From: DASQDN01 sp035630195
GTDB lineage: Bacteria > Acidobacteriota > Terriglobia > Bryobacterales > Bryobacteraceae
Direction of reading: 5' to 3'
Assembly (NCBI GenBank): GCA_035630195.1
Contig: DASQLD010000589.1
Location: forward strand, 1 to 22,060
Length of the DNA stretch: 22,060 nucleotides
Below are positions 7,666 to 16,118 of the stretch, one piece after another; position 1 is the first letter of the stretch; every line of letters begins with the position of its first letter. The position numbers and the translations under genes were made by a program. The notes beneath the pieces were generated by a model. The model had not been told where the DNA came from. It was given only the letters and a program-made list of their open reading frames with translations, and ran no database searches.

Positions 7666-8231
7666 TTCGCAATAACCTCGGTTCTCAGCGCGCCCAGCTC
7701 GGACAAAACCCTCGGAGTCTGCTCGATATCGAACTTCGGATCGGAAGCTTCGATCACCAACATATAGCGATCGTCAGTGGCTCTCTCCCAACCTTCCATT
7801 TCAAAGATCGGATGATAAAACTTCGGCAGACCGTTCAACGCAAACATCCCGAAGACAGCCGCGAAAGCCGAAAACAGAATTGTCAGCTCGAACATCGGCG
7901 GTATTGAAAATTCCCACGCGAACAGCGGCTTGCCGCCGATCACCAACGGATAGTCGTACCCGTTTGTGTACCAGATCATGAAGATCGCATTCAGAAGACC
8001 GAACAACCCAAATCCAAACACGATATAGCCAAGAATCGAGCGCGGAACACCGATGGCGTCGTCAATTCCATGGATCGGAAACGGCGTTAACGCGTCGATC
8101 TTTTTGTAGCCTAAGCCGTGATGAATTTGATGACCGGCAGCCACCAGCGCCTCCGGTCGATCGAACTCAGCGACAACGCCGTAGACTGACTTCTCCTTAA
8201 GTGCGGGGCTATTCGTATGCTTTACAACCAT
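7662..8231 (-). CDS. actD: Alternative Complex III subunit ActD (DUF3341)
   Basis: A 189-residue protein of the DUF3341 family, which is ActD. An N-terminal soluble domain (about 1-60, starting at SVYGVVAEFDRPEALVAA) is followed by two helices, roughly 66-88 and 112-133, joined by the short YPLVIGGKPLFAWEFSIPP loop, and by a C-terminal soluble domain with FYHPIFEMEGWERATDDRY. No cofactor motif is seen, as expected; ActD packs against ActC and helps hold the membrane part together. The start overlaps the actC stop by one base (TAATG) and the end overlaps actE by four. The length is normal for the family. Confidence 0.94.
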   Translation of the reverse strand: MVVKHTNSPALKEKSVYGVVAEFDRPEALVAAGHQIHHGLGYKKIDALTPFPIHGIDDAIGVPRSILGYIVFGFGLFGLLNAIFMIWYTNGYDYPLVIGGKPLFAWEFSIPPMFELTILFSAFAAVFGMFALNGLPKFYHPIFEMEGWERATDDRYMLVIEASDPKFDIEQTPRVLSELGALRTEVIAK

Positions 8232-9694
8232 TAGTGGCCACCTCCCGTAACAGGAGTCAACCCCGGCGACGCGTCATGCGTTTTCGCGCCGTCTTTTGCA
8301 GCGTGTCCGTGCGCATCGTGATGCATCTGCTGATGAGCCATCATGCCCTTTACTTCGCTGACAGCGATCATCGGCAGGAAGCGCACAAAGAACAGGAATA
8401 GCGTCAGGAACAGCCCGAACGTTCCTAAGAAGGTCAGAATGTCGACCCACGTCGGAACGAAGTATCCCCAACTCGACGGCAGGAAGTCGCGATGGAGCGA
8501 GCTCGCGATAATCACGAAGCGCTCGAACCACATACCAATGTTCACGAAGATCGAAAGGACAAACATGAACGCCACGCTCGTGCGCAGTTTCTTGAACCAG
8601 AAGAACTGCGGCGAGATCACGTTGCAGCTGATCATCGTCCAGTACGCCCAGGCATAGGGACCAAACGCGCGATTGATGAATACAAACCGCTCATACGGGT
8701 TGCCGCTATACCAGGCGATGAAGAACTCGGTCGCATACGCATAGCCAACGATCGTGCCCGTCGCGAGCATGATCTTATTCATGTTCTCGAGGTGCTTAAT
8801 CGTCACCAGATGCTCGATCTGGAACGCCCAGCGCGCGATCACCATCAGCGTCACGACCATCGCGAATCCCGAAAAGATCGCGCCCGCGACGAAGTACGGC
8901 GGGAAGATCGTCGTGTGCCAGCCCGGCAGGACCGACGTCGCAAAGTCGAACGAAACGACGGAGTGTACCGAAAGCACCAGCGGCGTCGAAAGACCGGCGA
9001 GGATCAAATACGCCATTTCGTAGTTGCGCCAGTGACGCGCCGATCCGCGCCAGCCTAAGCTCAAAGCGCCATAGATCTTCTGCGCCAGACCAGTCGCCCG
9101 ATCGCGCATGGTGGCCAAATCCGGAACAAGTCCTACATACCAGAACAGCGCCGAAACAGTAGCGTAGGTAGAGACAGCAAACACGTCCCAAACCAGCGGG
9201 CTACGGAAGTTCGGCCAAACCCACAGATGAGTATTCGGCAGCGGCAGCAGCCAGTAAGCGGCGCGCCAAGGACGGCCCGTGTGGAACAGCGGATAAATCA
9301 ACGCGCACGCGACGGCGAATAGCGTCATCGCTTCAGCAAACCGGTTGATCGAAGTACGCCACTTCTGGCGGAACAAAAACAGAATGGCCGAGATCAACGT
9401 GCCGGCGTGGCCGATACCGATCCAGAAGACGAAGTTCGTAATGTCCCACGCCCAGCCAACCGGCTGGTTGTTACCCCAAACACCGATACCGGTAGCCACC
9501 AAGTATCCGAGCATGGCGAACAGCAACAAAGTGATGCTGCCCGTAATCGCGAGCGCGATATACCACTGAACCGGAACGTTTCTGTTGATTCCCTCAACGA
9601 TCTGCGCAACGTCGTTCGTGACCTCGTGCAGGGAAGGATTCCCCTCCACAAGCACCGGCGTTACGTGCGGATCTTTGATTGCCAGATCAGCCAT
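8231..9694 (-). CDS. actC: Alternative Complex III quinol-binding membrane subunit ActC (NrfD/PsrC family)
   Basis: A 487-residue polytopic protein with about ten helices. The NrfD-family stretches FWIGIGHAGTLISAILFLFRQ and YPLFHTGRPWRAAYWLLPLPN are present; these hold the conserved polar residues near the periplasmic side where menaquinol is thought to be oxidised in Alternative Complex III. Electrons then pass to the iron-sulfur clusters of ActB. The C-terminus is a His-rich soluble tail (HQQMHHDAHGH). A strong ribosome site, GGAGG with 6-nt spacing, precedes the ATG, and the start overlaps the actB stop by 8 nt. Within this operon the strong site suggests that actC translation need not rely wholly on coupling. 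Identification is secure. Confidence 0.96.
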   Translation of the reverse strand: MADLAIKDPHVTPVLVEGNPSLHEVTNDVAQIVEGINRNVPVQWYIALAITGSITLLLFAMLGYLVATGIGVWGNNQPVGWAWDITNFVFWIGIGHAGTLISAILFLFRQKWRTSINRFAEAMTLFAVACALIYPLFHTGRPWRAAYWLLPLPNTHLWVWPNFRSPLVWDVFAVSTYATVSALFWYVGLVPDLATMRDRATGLAQKIYGALSLGWRGSARHWRNYEMAYLILAGLSTPLVLSVHSVVSFDFATSVLPGWHTTIFPPYFVAGAIFSGFAMVVTLMVIARWAFQIEHLVTIKHLENMNKIMLATGTIVGYAYATEFFIAWYSGNPYERFVFINRAFGPYAWAYWTMISCNVISPQFFWFKKLRTSVAFMFVLSIFVNIGMWFERFVIIASSLHRDFLPSSWGYFVPTWVDILTFLGTFGLFLTLFLFFVRFLPMIAVSEVKGMMAHQQMHHDAHGHAAKDGAKTHDASPGLTPVTGGGH

Positions 9695-12644
9695 GGTGTT
9701 CCTCCGCGGCAGTTACAGGTTGCAGTTCCGGATTCGGATTCCGCAACTTTGCGAGGTAAGTCGTACGAGGTTTCGTATTCAACTCCGCGAGCATTCCGTA
9801 GTTTCGGGGCGACACTTTCATCTTTGCCACCCGGCTTTCCAGATCGTTGACATTGCCGAAAACAATCGCGTCAGACGGACACGCCTGCGCGCAGGCCGGA
9901 GTGACTTCGCCATCTTTCAGCCATCTGCGCCCCTCAACCTTAGCGTCGATCTTGGCGTTCTGAATACGCTGCACACAGTACGTGCATTTCTCCATCACAC
10001 CGCGCATACGGACAGTCACTTCCGGGTTATAAACCATCTTGGTGACTTCGGCTTCGTTGATGTGCCAGTTCAGGAAGTTGAAGCGGCGAACTTTATAAGG
10101 ACAGTTGTTCGAGCAGTAGCGGGTTCCGACACAGCGGTTGTACACCATGTCGTTCAAACCTTCCGGACTATGAACCGTTGCCGCCACCGGACAGACGTTT
10201 TCACACGGCGCCGTCTCACACTGCATGCAGGGAATGGGAGCCGTGACAACTTGCGGCTCGTCCACCGGCCCCGTATAGTAGCGATCCATGCGGATCCAGT
10301 GCATTTCGCGGCCGCGCGCGACCTGCTCCTTGCCTACAACACCGATGTTATTCTCGGCCACGCAAGCAACCATGCAGGCATTGCAGCCGACGCAGGCGTT
10401 GAGATCGATCGCCATCGCCCATTGCTGGCCCTTCGAATAATCGTAATCTCCGTAAAGCGACTTGAGCGGCGGATGCTCCACCATCTCAGTTGCAAAATGC
10501 GGATTCTTCTTGAACTCTTCGATCGTGCCTTCGCGAACGATCGGACGCACGACATCTTCCTGGAATCCGACCAGCTTCGGCTCTTCCTGATATTCGAATT
10601 CCTGCGTGCGCGCCAGCGGGTAAACTCGCCCCGTCTTCGACACGTTAAATCCGCCGCCATACCCGAATGTGTCCGAGGTGCGAATCTTATACGCATTAAA
10701 ACCTGCGCCCTCGCCCACCTGACCGACTTTCGTACGGCCGTACCCCACCGGAATCACGATCGTGTCGTCCGCCAGACCGGGCTGAATCATGACAGCGCCC
10801 TCGACCTTGCGGCCATTGCGCTCAATCGCGATCACATCGCCCATCGCGACGGCAAGCTTCCTAGCAGTCGCCTGGCTCACCAGCGCGGCGTTATCCCAGG
10901 TCAGCTTCGTCATCGGGTCGGGCGTTTCCTGCAGCCAGGCGTTGTTCACGAACCGGCCATCAAAAACCGACCAGCTCGGGACAAAGATCACTTCATATCC
11001 GCCCGTAGGAGGAGCAGGTGTAGCCGTGTCGAACACCGGAGCAGCGGAACCGGCAACCGCCGCTGCAGGCCGGATCACACCGTCGTGCAGCGCTTTTTTC
11101 CACGCCTTTTCGCCGCCGACAACCGGAAGCCAATGATTCCGAACGATGTCGTAAGCCTTCAGATCCTTATAGCCACTAACGAAAGCAACCAACTCTGCGG
11201 CGGTCTTTCCGCCATGGAGAGGCTGAATTGTAGGCTGTTGAATACTCGCTGTGCCGTCGAACGCAACCGCATCGCCCCAGCTCTCGAGATAATGAGCCGC
11301 CGGGATCGCCCACTTCGAAGCCATCGCGGTTTCGTCGAGGTCCTGCGCCAGGTAAATAACGTTAGCCACCTTTTTTAAGTTGGCTTCAAATTCGAGATCG
11401 GCAGGCGCGTTGAATGCCGGATTCCACGCCGTAATCACCAGCGTGTTCACCTGACCGTTCGCCATCTCTCCGGCCAGTTCTTTCAATGCGTCGAGTTGAG
11501 GCCGCGTCTGATCGCTAGCAGGCTTCAGATAAGTGACCACCGGCCCGACATTGCCAAGAGCTTGGTTAATCTGATGTACGATCTGGTGAACCGCCCCGGA
11601 TTGTCTAGGTCCAGCGACCACAACCGATTTCCCGCGATTGGCGGCTAGATCCTTCGCGATCGCCGACAGCGCTTTATCAGCCGACGAGTTGCCCTGACCG
11701 ACGACCTTCAGCTCCTGCGACTGAACCGCGCTCAACAACGCCCCGGCGAAGCCCGCAATCTCCGAGCTCTTCATCCGGAAGCGATGATCGGCCGCGGCGC
11801 CGGTAACCGAGAACTGAGGCTCCACCGCATACAGCCGATTCATCAACGGATTCTCGTCAGTGACCTTACGTCCACCGCGAACGAACTCTTTCACCGCGAC
11901 GACAGTCGTGTCATCGAGCCCCAGAAAATCACTATCAAGCGCAACAACCACAGCCGCTTTATCGAAGGCGATGCGAGGAGCCACCGGCTGAGCCGTAGCG
12001 GTCGTGTGAATCGGGCTGTATTCCACCCACTTGGCAGCCGGAAAGCGCGTAAGCGCATGTTTCTTAACGGCAGTAAACGACGGCGAGTTCATCGGCTCGC
12101 TCAGAAACCGTAAGCCAGCGCCATTACCAAGCGAACCCGACAAAGTCTGAACGTAGCTGGTGAAACCGTTCCAGTCCGAATCTTTCCCGTCGCCCCGAAC
12201 ATTCGGCATCCGCCCCGGGTCATACAAGGACAGAACAGACGCCTGATGGTAGCCACGCGTAGCGCCAAGACTCGCCGGGTGGTCGGGATTGCCCTCGATC
12301 TTGGTCGGCCGACCCTCATACGTCCGAGCCGTCAACCCGGTAGCCGAACCACCCAGCGACATGACGGTGTTGTAAAAAAGAGGCTTGCCGTGAATCAGGT
12401 TCTCAACACCGCGCGAGTAGGGAAGGATATGCTCAACCGGTCGACGACATGCAGTCAGCCCACCGAGCGCAAAGGAAGCAGCCATCAGCTTCAGCACATT
12501 ACGCCGCGAAGGCTCGTCGATCATCTCCTGCGCTTGCGTCGGAAACTCTTTGTTGAGCCAGTCCTGAAACTCGGTCGTTTGGTAGTACTGGTCGAGGCTG
12601 CGCCAATACTTCTTGCCGGTCAGCTTCTTTGTGATCTGGATCAT
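9687..12644 (-). CDS. actB: Alternative Complex III subunit ActB (molybdopterin-like plus Fe-S domains)
   Basis: The largest subunit, 985 residues from the ATG at 12644; this start gives an ATGA overlap with actA, while an in-frame TTG at 12662 would overlap further. Near residues 46-65 a twin-arginine sequence SRRNVLKLMAASFALGGL follows an unusually long N-terminal region (the TAT-variant type), and LTAC just after it, with Cys66, resembles a lipobox. The N-terminal two thirds is a molybdopterin-oxidoreductase fold that in this family carries no cofactor. The C-terminal third is ferredoxin-like: CVGCNACMVAC, CMQCETAPCENVCP, CVGTRYCSNNCP, and CTYC paired with CAQACP. These hold the clusters (three [4Fe-4S] and one [3Fe-4S] in known complexes) linking ActC quinol oxidation to the ActA haems. 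Very secure. Confidence 0.96.
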   Translation of the reverse strand: MIQITKKLTGKKYWRSLDQYYQTTEFQDWLNKEFPTQAQEMIDEPSRRNVLKLMAASFALGGLTACRRPVEHILPYSRGVENLIHGKPLFYNTVMSLGGSATGLTARTYEGRPTKIEGNPDHPASLGATRGYHQASVLSLYDPGRMPNVRGDGKDSDWNGFTSYVQTLSGSLGNGAGLRFLSEPMNSPSFTAVKKHALTRFPAAKWVEYSPIHTTATAQPVAPRIAFDKAAVVVALDSDFLGLDDTTVVAVKEFVRGGRKVTDENPLMNRLYAVEPQFSVTGAAADHRFRMKSSEIAGFAGALLSAVQSQELKVVGQGNSSADKALSAIAKDLAANRGKSVVVAGPRQSGAVHQIVHQINQALGNVGPVVTYLKPASDQTRPQLDALKELAGEMANGQVNTLVITAWNPAFNAPADLEFEANLKKVANVIYLAQDLDETAMASKWAIPAAHYLESWGDAVAFDGTASIQQPTIQPLHGGKTAAELVAFVSGYKDLKAYDIVRNHWLPVVGGEKAWKKALHDGVIRPAAAVAGSAAPVFDTATPAPPTGGYEVIFVPSWSVFDGRFVNNAWLQETPDPMTKLTWDNAALVSQATARKLAVAMGDVIAIERNGRKVEGAVMIQPGLADDTIVIPVGYGRTKVGQVGEGAGFNAYKIRTSDTFGYGGGFNVSKTGRVYPLARTQEFEYQEEPKLVGFQEDVVRPIVREGTIEEFKKNPHFATEMVEHPPLKSLYGDYDYSKGQQWAMAIDLNACVGCNACMVACVAENNIGVVGKEQVARGREMHWIRMDRYYTGPVDEPQVVTAPIPCMQCETAPCENVCPVAATVHSPEGLNDMVYNRCVGTRYCSNNCPYKVRRFNFLNWHINEAEVTKMVYNPEVTVRMRGVMEKCTYCVQRIQNAKIDAKVEGRRWLKDGEVTPACAQACPSDAIVFGNVNDLESRVAKMKVSPRNYGMLAELNTKPRTTYLAKLRNPNPELQPVTAAEEHHG

Positions 12645-13288
12645 CGATGACAACCTGAGCAATACTCCGGAGGATTAATGCCGCGCGCCTGGATGATTTC
12701 CCGCCCAATTTCGGCTGGGTCGCGGTCCGGCTTCCACGCAAGATTCGTTACCTGATCGGCAGGCCGGATATGGGGAGCCGGATTCCGATGACAATCAAGG
12801 CACATGCCCATATTCAACGGCTCCACTTGCTTGACTTCGATCATCTGGTCGACGCGTCCGTGACAGCTAATGCAGCTGACGCCGGCTTTTACGTGCGACT
12901 GGTGGTTGAAGAACACGTAGTCCGGCACCCGATGCACGCGCACCCACTCAATGGGCTTGCCGGTTTCGTAGCTACCCCGAACTTTTTCAAGTCGGGGACT
13001 GTTCGCCTTCACCCGAGTGTGGCAATTCATGCACACCTCCGTCGGAGGGACAGCCGCATGGGAGCTCTTATCCACCGTATAGTGGCAGTAATAGCAGTCC
13101 ATGCCCAAGTCGCCCGCATGAAGCTTGTGGCTATAAGGGACGGGTTGGACGGGCTGATACCCGGTCATAATGACCTTCGGATACCCCACTAACATGGCAA
13201 GTGCCCCGCCGCCGGCCGCCAACAGTCCTAACACTGCGGCGCCGATTTTTACGTACTTATCTGTCGACTTCGGAAAGATGAGAGCCAT
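12641..13288 (-). CDS. actA: Alternative Complex III pentahaem cytochrome c subunit ActA
   Basis: First gene of the operon, 215 residues. One N-terminal helix (about 14-36) anchors a periplasmic domain with five CxxCH haem sites: C65-YY-C68-H69, C86-MN-C89-H90, C139-IS-C142-H143, C163-LD-C166-H167 and C210-SG-C213-H214, the last one just before the stop. Additional His residues (for example His54, His77, His118, His129, His132) may serve as distal ligands. ActA forms the haem wire that takes electrons from the ActB clusters. The start faces the 78-bp divergent gap with the histidine kinase gene, and the end overlaps actB as ATGA. The length matches the family. Secure. Confidence 0.96.
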   Translation of the reverse strand: MALIFPKSTDKYVKIGAAVLGLLAAGGGALAMLVGYPKVIMTGYQPVQPVPYSHKLHAGDLGMDCYYCHYTVDKSSHAAVPPTEVCMNCHTRVKANSPRLEKVRGSYETGKPIEWVRVHRVPDYVFFNHQSHVKAGVSCISCHGRVDQMIEVKQVEPLNMGMCLDCHRNPAPHIRPADQVTNLAWKPDRDPAEIGREIIQARGINPPEYCSGCHR

Positions 13289-13366
13289 TACAGGTCCGGG
13301 ACGGACACCCTTCTATTGGTTCTATCATACAGCAAGAATTCTTGTTTCGCGAGAACGAAGCTCGTT
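13289..13366. promoter_or_regulatory. Divergent intergenic region between actA and the histidine kinase gene
   Basis: This 78-bp gap must hold the start signals of the 12.6-kb respiratory operon (leftward) and probably of the kinase gene (rightward). A perfect 12-bp palindrome CAAGAATTCTTG lies at 13333-13344, and AACGA-AGC-TCGTT at 13354-13366 abuts the kinase ATG. No convincing sigma-70 -35/-10 pair was found on either strand; TATGAT on the minus strand (13323-13328) is the best -10 candidate but lacks a good -35. The regulatory role is inferred from position. Confidence 0.45.
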
Positions 13367-14725
13367 ATGCAACAGATAACTCCGGCAAGCGGCCTCGGGC
13401 GCACATTCGGCAACCTCCACATCCGCCCCAAGCTCATCGTTCTTCACAATTTGTTTTTCCTGGTACTAAGCGTTTCGGTCTATCTGGCGTTAATTCCCGC
13501 GTTCGAGAGGCGCGTCGCGACCGCCAAGACAATTGAAATTAGTTTGATAACAGAGATCTTCGCAGCCGACAGGCCTCTACTGCGGCTACCCAAAATCGCT
13601 ACTTACGATTACCGCGAAGGTTCCGCCAACCAGCTCCAACTGCCATCCGAAATCCAATCCTGGCTCGACGCTCACCCGGGGGAGGTCTGGCAGAACGCTC
13701 CCAATAGCGACATTTTATACCGTAAAGATCCAAAAACCAGCCTTTACCGTCGAATTACTTTGCCAAATCTCGTTTATGACGATGTAGTCGAGCGCGCCAA
13801 AGTGACGCTCTTAATAGTTTTGGGAGCCCTATACGTTTTTGCCGTCGCCCTGCTCGAGTTCGTCATCATGCCGCGTTACGTCTACGGGCCGATCCAGTGG
13901 ATGCTCTCGGCGGATGAGGCTACGCGGCGTGGCGACCGCGAGCACGAGTTGATCGACGATCGTTTCATCACCGAAGACGAAATCGGCCAGATCATGCATT
14001 CGCGGAACCAGACCGTCACCCAACTCCGCCAGGCTCTCGATCATCTAGAAGCGCAGGACCGCCTAGCAAGCCTAGGCTTACTCAGCGCCAGCGTCGCGCA
14101 CGAGATGAATACCCCCTTAGCTGTCCTGCACGGATCGATCGAAAAGCTCCTCGAAACCGTCCCTCAGCCCCCAGCCCAGGACCGCCTCAATCGCATGCTG
14201 CGAGTCACGCAGCGCTTGCGGACCATCAGTGAAGGCTTGGTAGACTTCGCCCGAGTAAGGAAGCAAACCACGGAAAGCGTCCAACTCAAAGCAATCGTAG
14301 ACGAAGCGTGGGCCTTAGTCGGCATCGACGAAAAAGCGAGCCAGGTGAAATTCGAAGCGCATATTCCCGAAAACGAATCAGTCATCGGAAACAATGACCG
14401 CTTGGTTCAGGTGTTCGTAAACCTCTACCGCAACGCGCTCAATGCCATCGAGCCCGGAGGACAAATCCAAACCAGCACCAGACGCTACGGTCGCGACGGC
14501 AAACCATGGGTATGCGTCTCGGTCGACGACGACGGCCCCGGTATCCCGCCCGGCGTTCTGCCCGACATCTTCGACGCCTTCGTCACCAGTCGCTTAGACG
14601 CCAAGGGCACAGGCCTTGGCCTCACCGTCGCGCAAGGAATCGTCCAGCAACACGGAGGCGCCATCCACGCCAGCAATCGCAAGGGAGGTGGAGCCCGACT
14701 CGAAGTCGTCTTACCAGCCGCCTGA
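13367..14725 (+). CDS. Membrane sensor histidine kinase
   Basis: A 452-residue kinase from the ATG at 13367; an in-frame TTG at 13316 would add 17 residues. Helix 1 (about 23-46) and helix 2 (about 145-168) enclose a roughly 100-residue periplasmic sensor region of no recognised fold. A HAMP-like linker starting PRYVYGPIQWML leads to the HisKA helix with the phospho-acceptor His245 in ASVAHEMNTPLAVL. The ATP domain has the N box NLYRNALNAI (Asn352, Asn356), DDDGPGIP (about 387-394), DIFDAFVTS and KGTGLGLTVAQGIV. All catalytic motifs are intact. No response regulator gene is adjacent, so the partner is unknown. Its divergence from actA suggests, but does not prove, control of the respiratory operon or sensing of its redox state. 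Confidence 0.93.
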   Translation: MQQITPASGLGRTFGNLHIRPKLIVLHNLFFLVLSVSVYLALIPAFERRVATAKTIEISLITEIFAADRPLLRLPKIATYDYREGSANQLQLPSEIQSWLDAHPGEVWQNAPNSDILYRKDPKTSLYRRITLPNLVYDDVVERAKVTLLIVLGALYVFAVALLEFVIMPRYVYGPIQWMLSADEATRRGDREHELIDDRFITEDEIGQIMHSRNQTVTQLRQALDHLEAQDRLASLGLLSASVAHEMNTPLAVLHGSIEKLLETVPQPPAQDRLNRMLRVTQRLRTISEGLVDFARVRKQTTESVQLKAIVDEAWALVGIDEKASQVKFEAHIPENESVIGNNDRLVQVFVNLYRNALNAIEPGGQIQTSTRRYGRDGKPWVCVSVDDDGPGIPPGVLPDIFDAFVTSRLDAKGTGLGLTVAQGIVQQHGGAIHASNRKGGGARLEVVLPAA

Positions 14726-14733
14726 GCCTCGTC

Positions 14734-16113
14734 CTAAGCCAGAATATCCGTCACCACCCGACCCGCAATTCCAGTCAACCGCGCATCCAGACCCTGGAAT
14801 TTCACCGTCAATCTCTGATGGTCAATCCCGAGCAGGTGCAGCATCGTCGCATGAAAATCGGGCACAGCGACCGGGTTCTCCTGCGCCGCGTACCCAAGAT
14901 CGTCCGTCGACCCATACGAGATTCCGCCCTTAATCCCACCGCCCGCCAACATGTATGAGAAGCCCTTGATATGGTGATCGCGCCCATCGCCACCCTGCGA
15001 CATCGGAGTCCGCCCAAATTCCCCGCCCCAAACAACAAGCGTGTCATCGAGCATCCCGCGCTGCTTCAAATCCTTGATCAACGCCGCCGTCGCCTGATCC
15101 ACTTCCTGGGCCTTCGAGATCACATTATTCTTCACACCCGAATGATGATCCCAGTCGCGATGATAAAGCTGAATGAATCGCACACCGCGCTCGGCCAGGC
15201 GCCGTGCAAGCAAACAATTCGAAGCAAACGATCCATCGCCCGGCTTCGCGCCATACATATCCAAAACAGCCTGCTGCTCCTTCGACGTATCCACCAGATC
15301 GGGAACGCTAGCCTGCATCCGGAAAGCCATCTCGTACTGTGCGACACGCGTCAGAATCTCCGGATCCGCCAACGCCTTATTCCGATGCTGATTCAACGCG
15401 CTGATCGTTTTGATCGTGTCTTCCTGCGTGAGAGCATCGGTCCCTTTCGGCGTCTTAATATGCAGCACAGGATCGCCGACAGAATTGAAATTCACACCCT
15501 GAAAACGGCTCGGCAAAATGCCCGCCGACCATTGACGCGCAGCGATCGGTTGCATCTGTCCGCCCTTGCCCGCAGACAACAACACCACAAAACCCGGCAG
15601 ATTCTCCGTCTCCGCGCCCAAGCCATACAGCACCCAAGACCCCATACTCGGCCGACCCGCAATAATCGACCCCGTATTCATCAACGTATGCGCCGGATCG
15701 TGATTGATCTGCTCTGTCCACATCGAGCGCACGATGCAAACATCGTCGGCAACACTTCCGATGTGCGGGAACAGATTGCACATCTCCTGCCCTGACTGAC
15801 CAAACTTCTGAAAAGAGTGTTGCGGCCCGAAACATACCAACGGACGTCCTTGCAACTGCGCGATCTGCTGGCCCTCGGTAAACGATTCCGGCATGCCCTT
15901 ACCGTGCATCTCCGCCAGCTTGGGCTTGAAGTCGAACGTCTCCAGGTGCGACGGCCCGCCCGCCTGATAAAGAAAAATGACCCGCTTGGCTTTCGCCGCG
16001 TGGTGCAGTGGATTCACCACACCCGTCGATCCCTTCAGCAATTGATTCAACGAAATCAATCCGAGGCCCGCCAGACCCTGGCGCAGGAAGGTTCTACGTA
16101 GCGTGTTATCCAT
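14734..16113 (-). CDS. DUF1501 protein (Tat-exported, alkaline-phosphatase-like fold)
   Basis: A 459-residue protein of the DUF1501 family, related to sulfatases and alkaline phosphatases. The N-terminus MDNTLRRTFLRQGLAGLGLISL is a probable twin-arginine signal (Arg6-Arg7). Family landmarks: VIFLYQAGGPSHLETFDFKP (about 45-64), INHDPAHTLMNTGS (136-149), YHRDWDHHSG (317-326), VVWGGEFGRTPMSQ (360-373) and GRDHHIKGFSYMLAGGGIKGG (377-397). The Asp/His pattern could bind metal, but no substrate is known for the family. It lies 5 bp downstream of the DUF1549/DUF1553 gene, the usual pairing in Planctomycetes, Verrucomicrobia and Acidobacteria, where polysaccharide breakdown is often proposed. It converges on the kinase gene with only 8 bp between stops and no terminator. 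Confidence 0.92.
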   Translation of the reverse strand: MDNTLRRTFLRQGLAGLGLISLNQLLKGSTGVVNPLHHAAKAKRVIFLYQAGGPSHLETFDFKPKLAEMHGKGMPESFTEGQQIAQLQGRPLVCFGPQHSFQKFGQSGQEMCNLFPHIGSVADDVCIVRSMWTEQINHDPAHTLMNTGSIIAGRPSMGSWVLYGLGAETENLPGFVVLLSAGKGGQMQPIAARQWSAGILPSRFQGVNFNSVGDPVLHIKTPKGTDALTQEDTIKTISALNQHRNKALADPEILTRVAQYEMAFRMQASVPDLVDTSKEQQAVLDMYGAKPGDGSFASNCLLARRLAERGVRFIQLYHRDWDHHSGVKNNVISKAQEVDQATAALIKDLKQRGMLDDTLVVWGGEFGRTPMSQGGDGRDHHIKGFSYMLAGGGIKGGISYGSTDDLGYAAQENPVAVPDFHATMLHLLGIDHQRLTVKFQGLDARLTGIAGRVVTDILA

Positions 16114-16118
16114 GGCTG

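Noticed and set aside
9585..11378. A 597-residue open frame on the plus strand opposite actB
   Set aside because: It is a shadow frame in GC-rich codons antisense to a very well conserved gene; the translation has Arg/His-rich composition and no recognisable domain.
14971..15795. A 274-residue plus-strand frame opposite the DUF1501 gene
   Set aside because: Arg/His/Ile-rich antisense shadow with no ribosome site or family feature.
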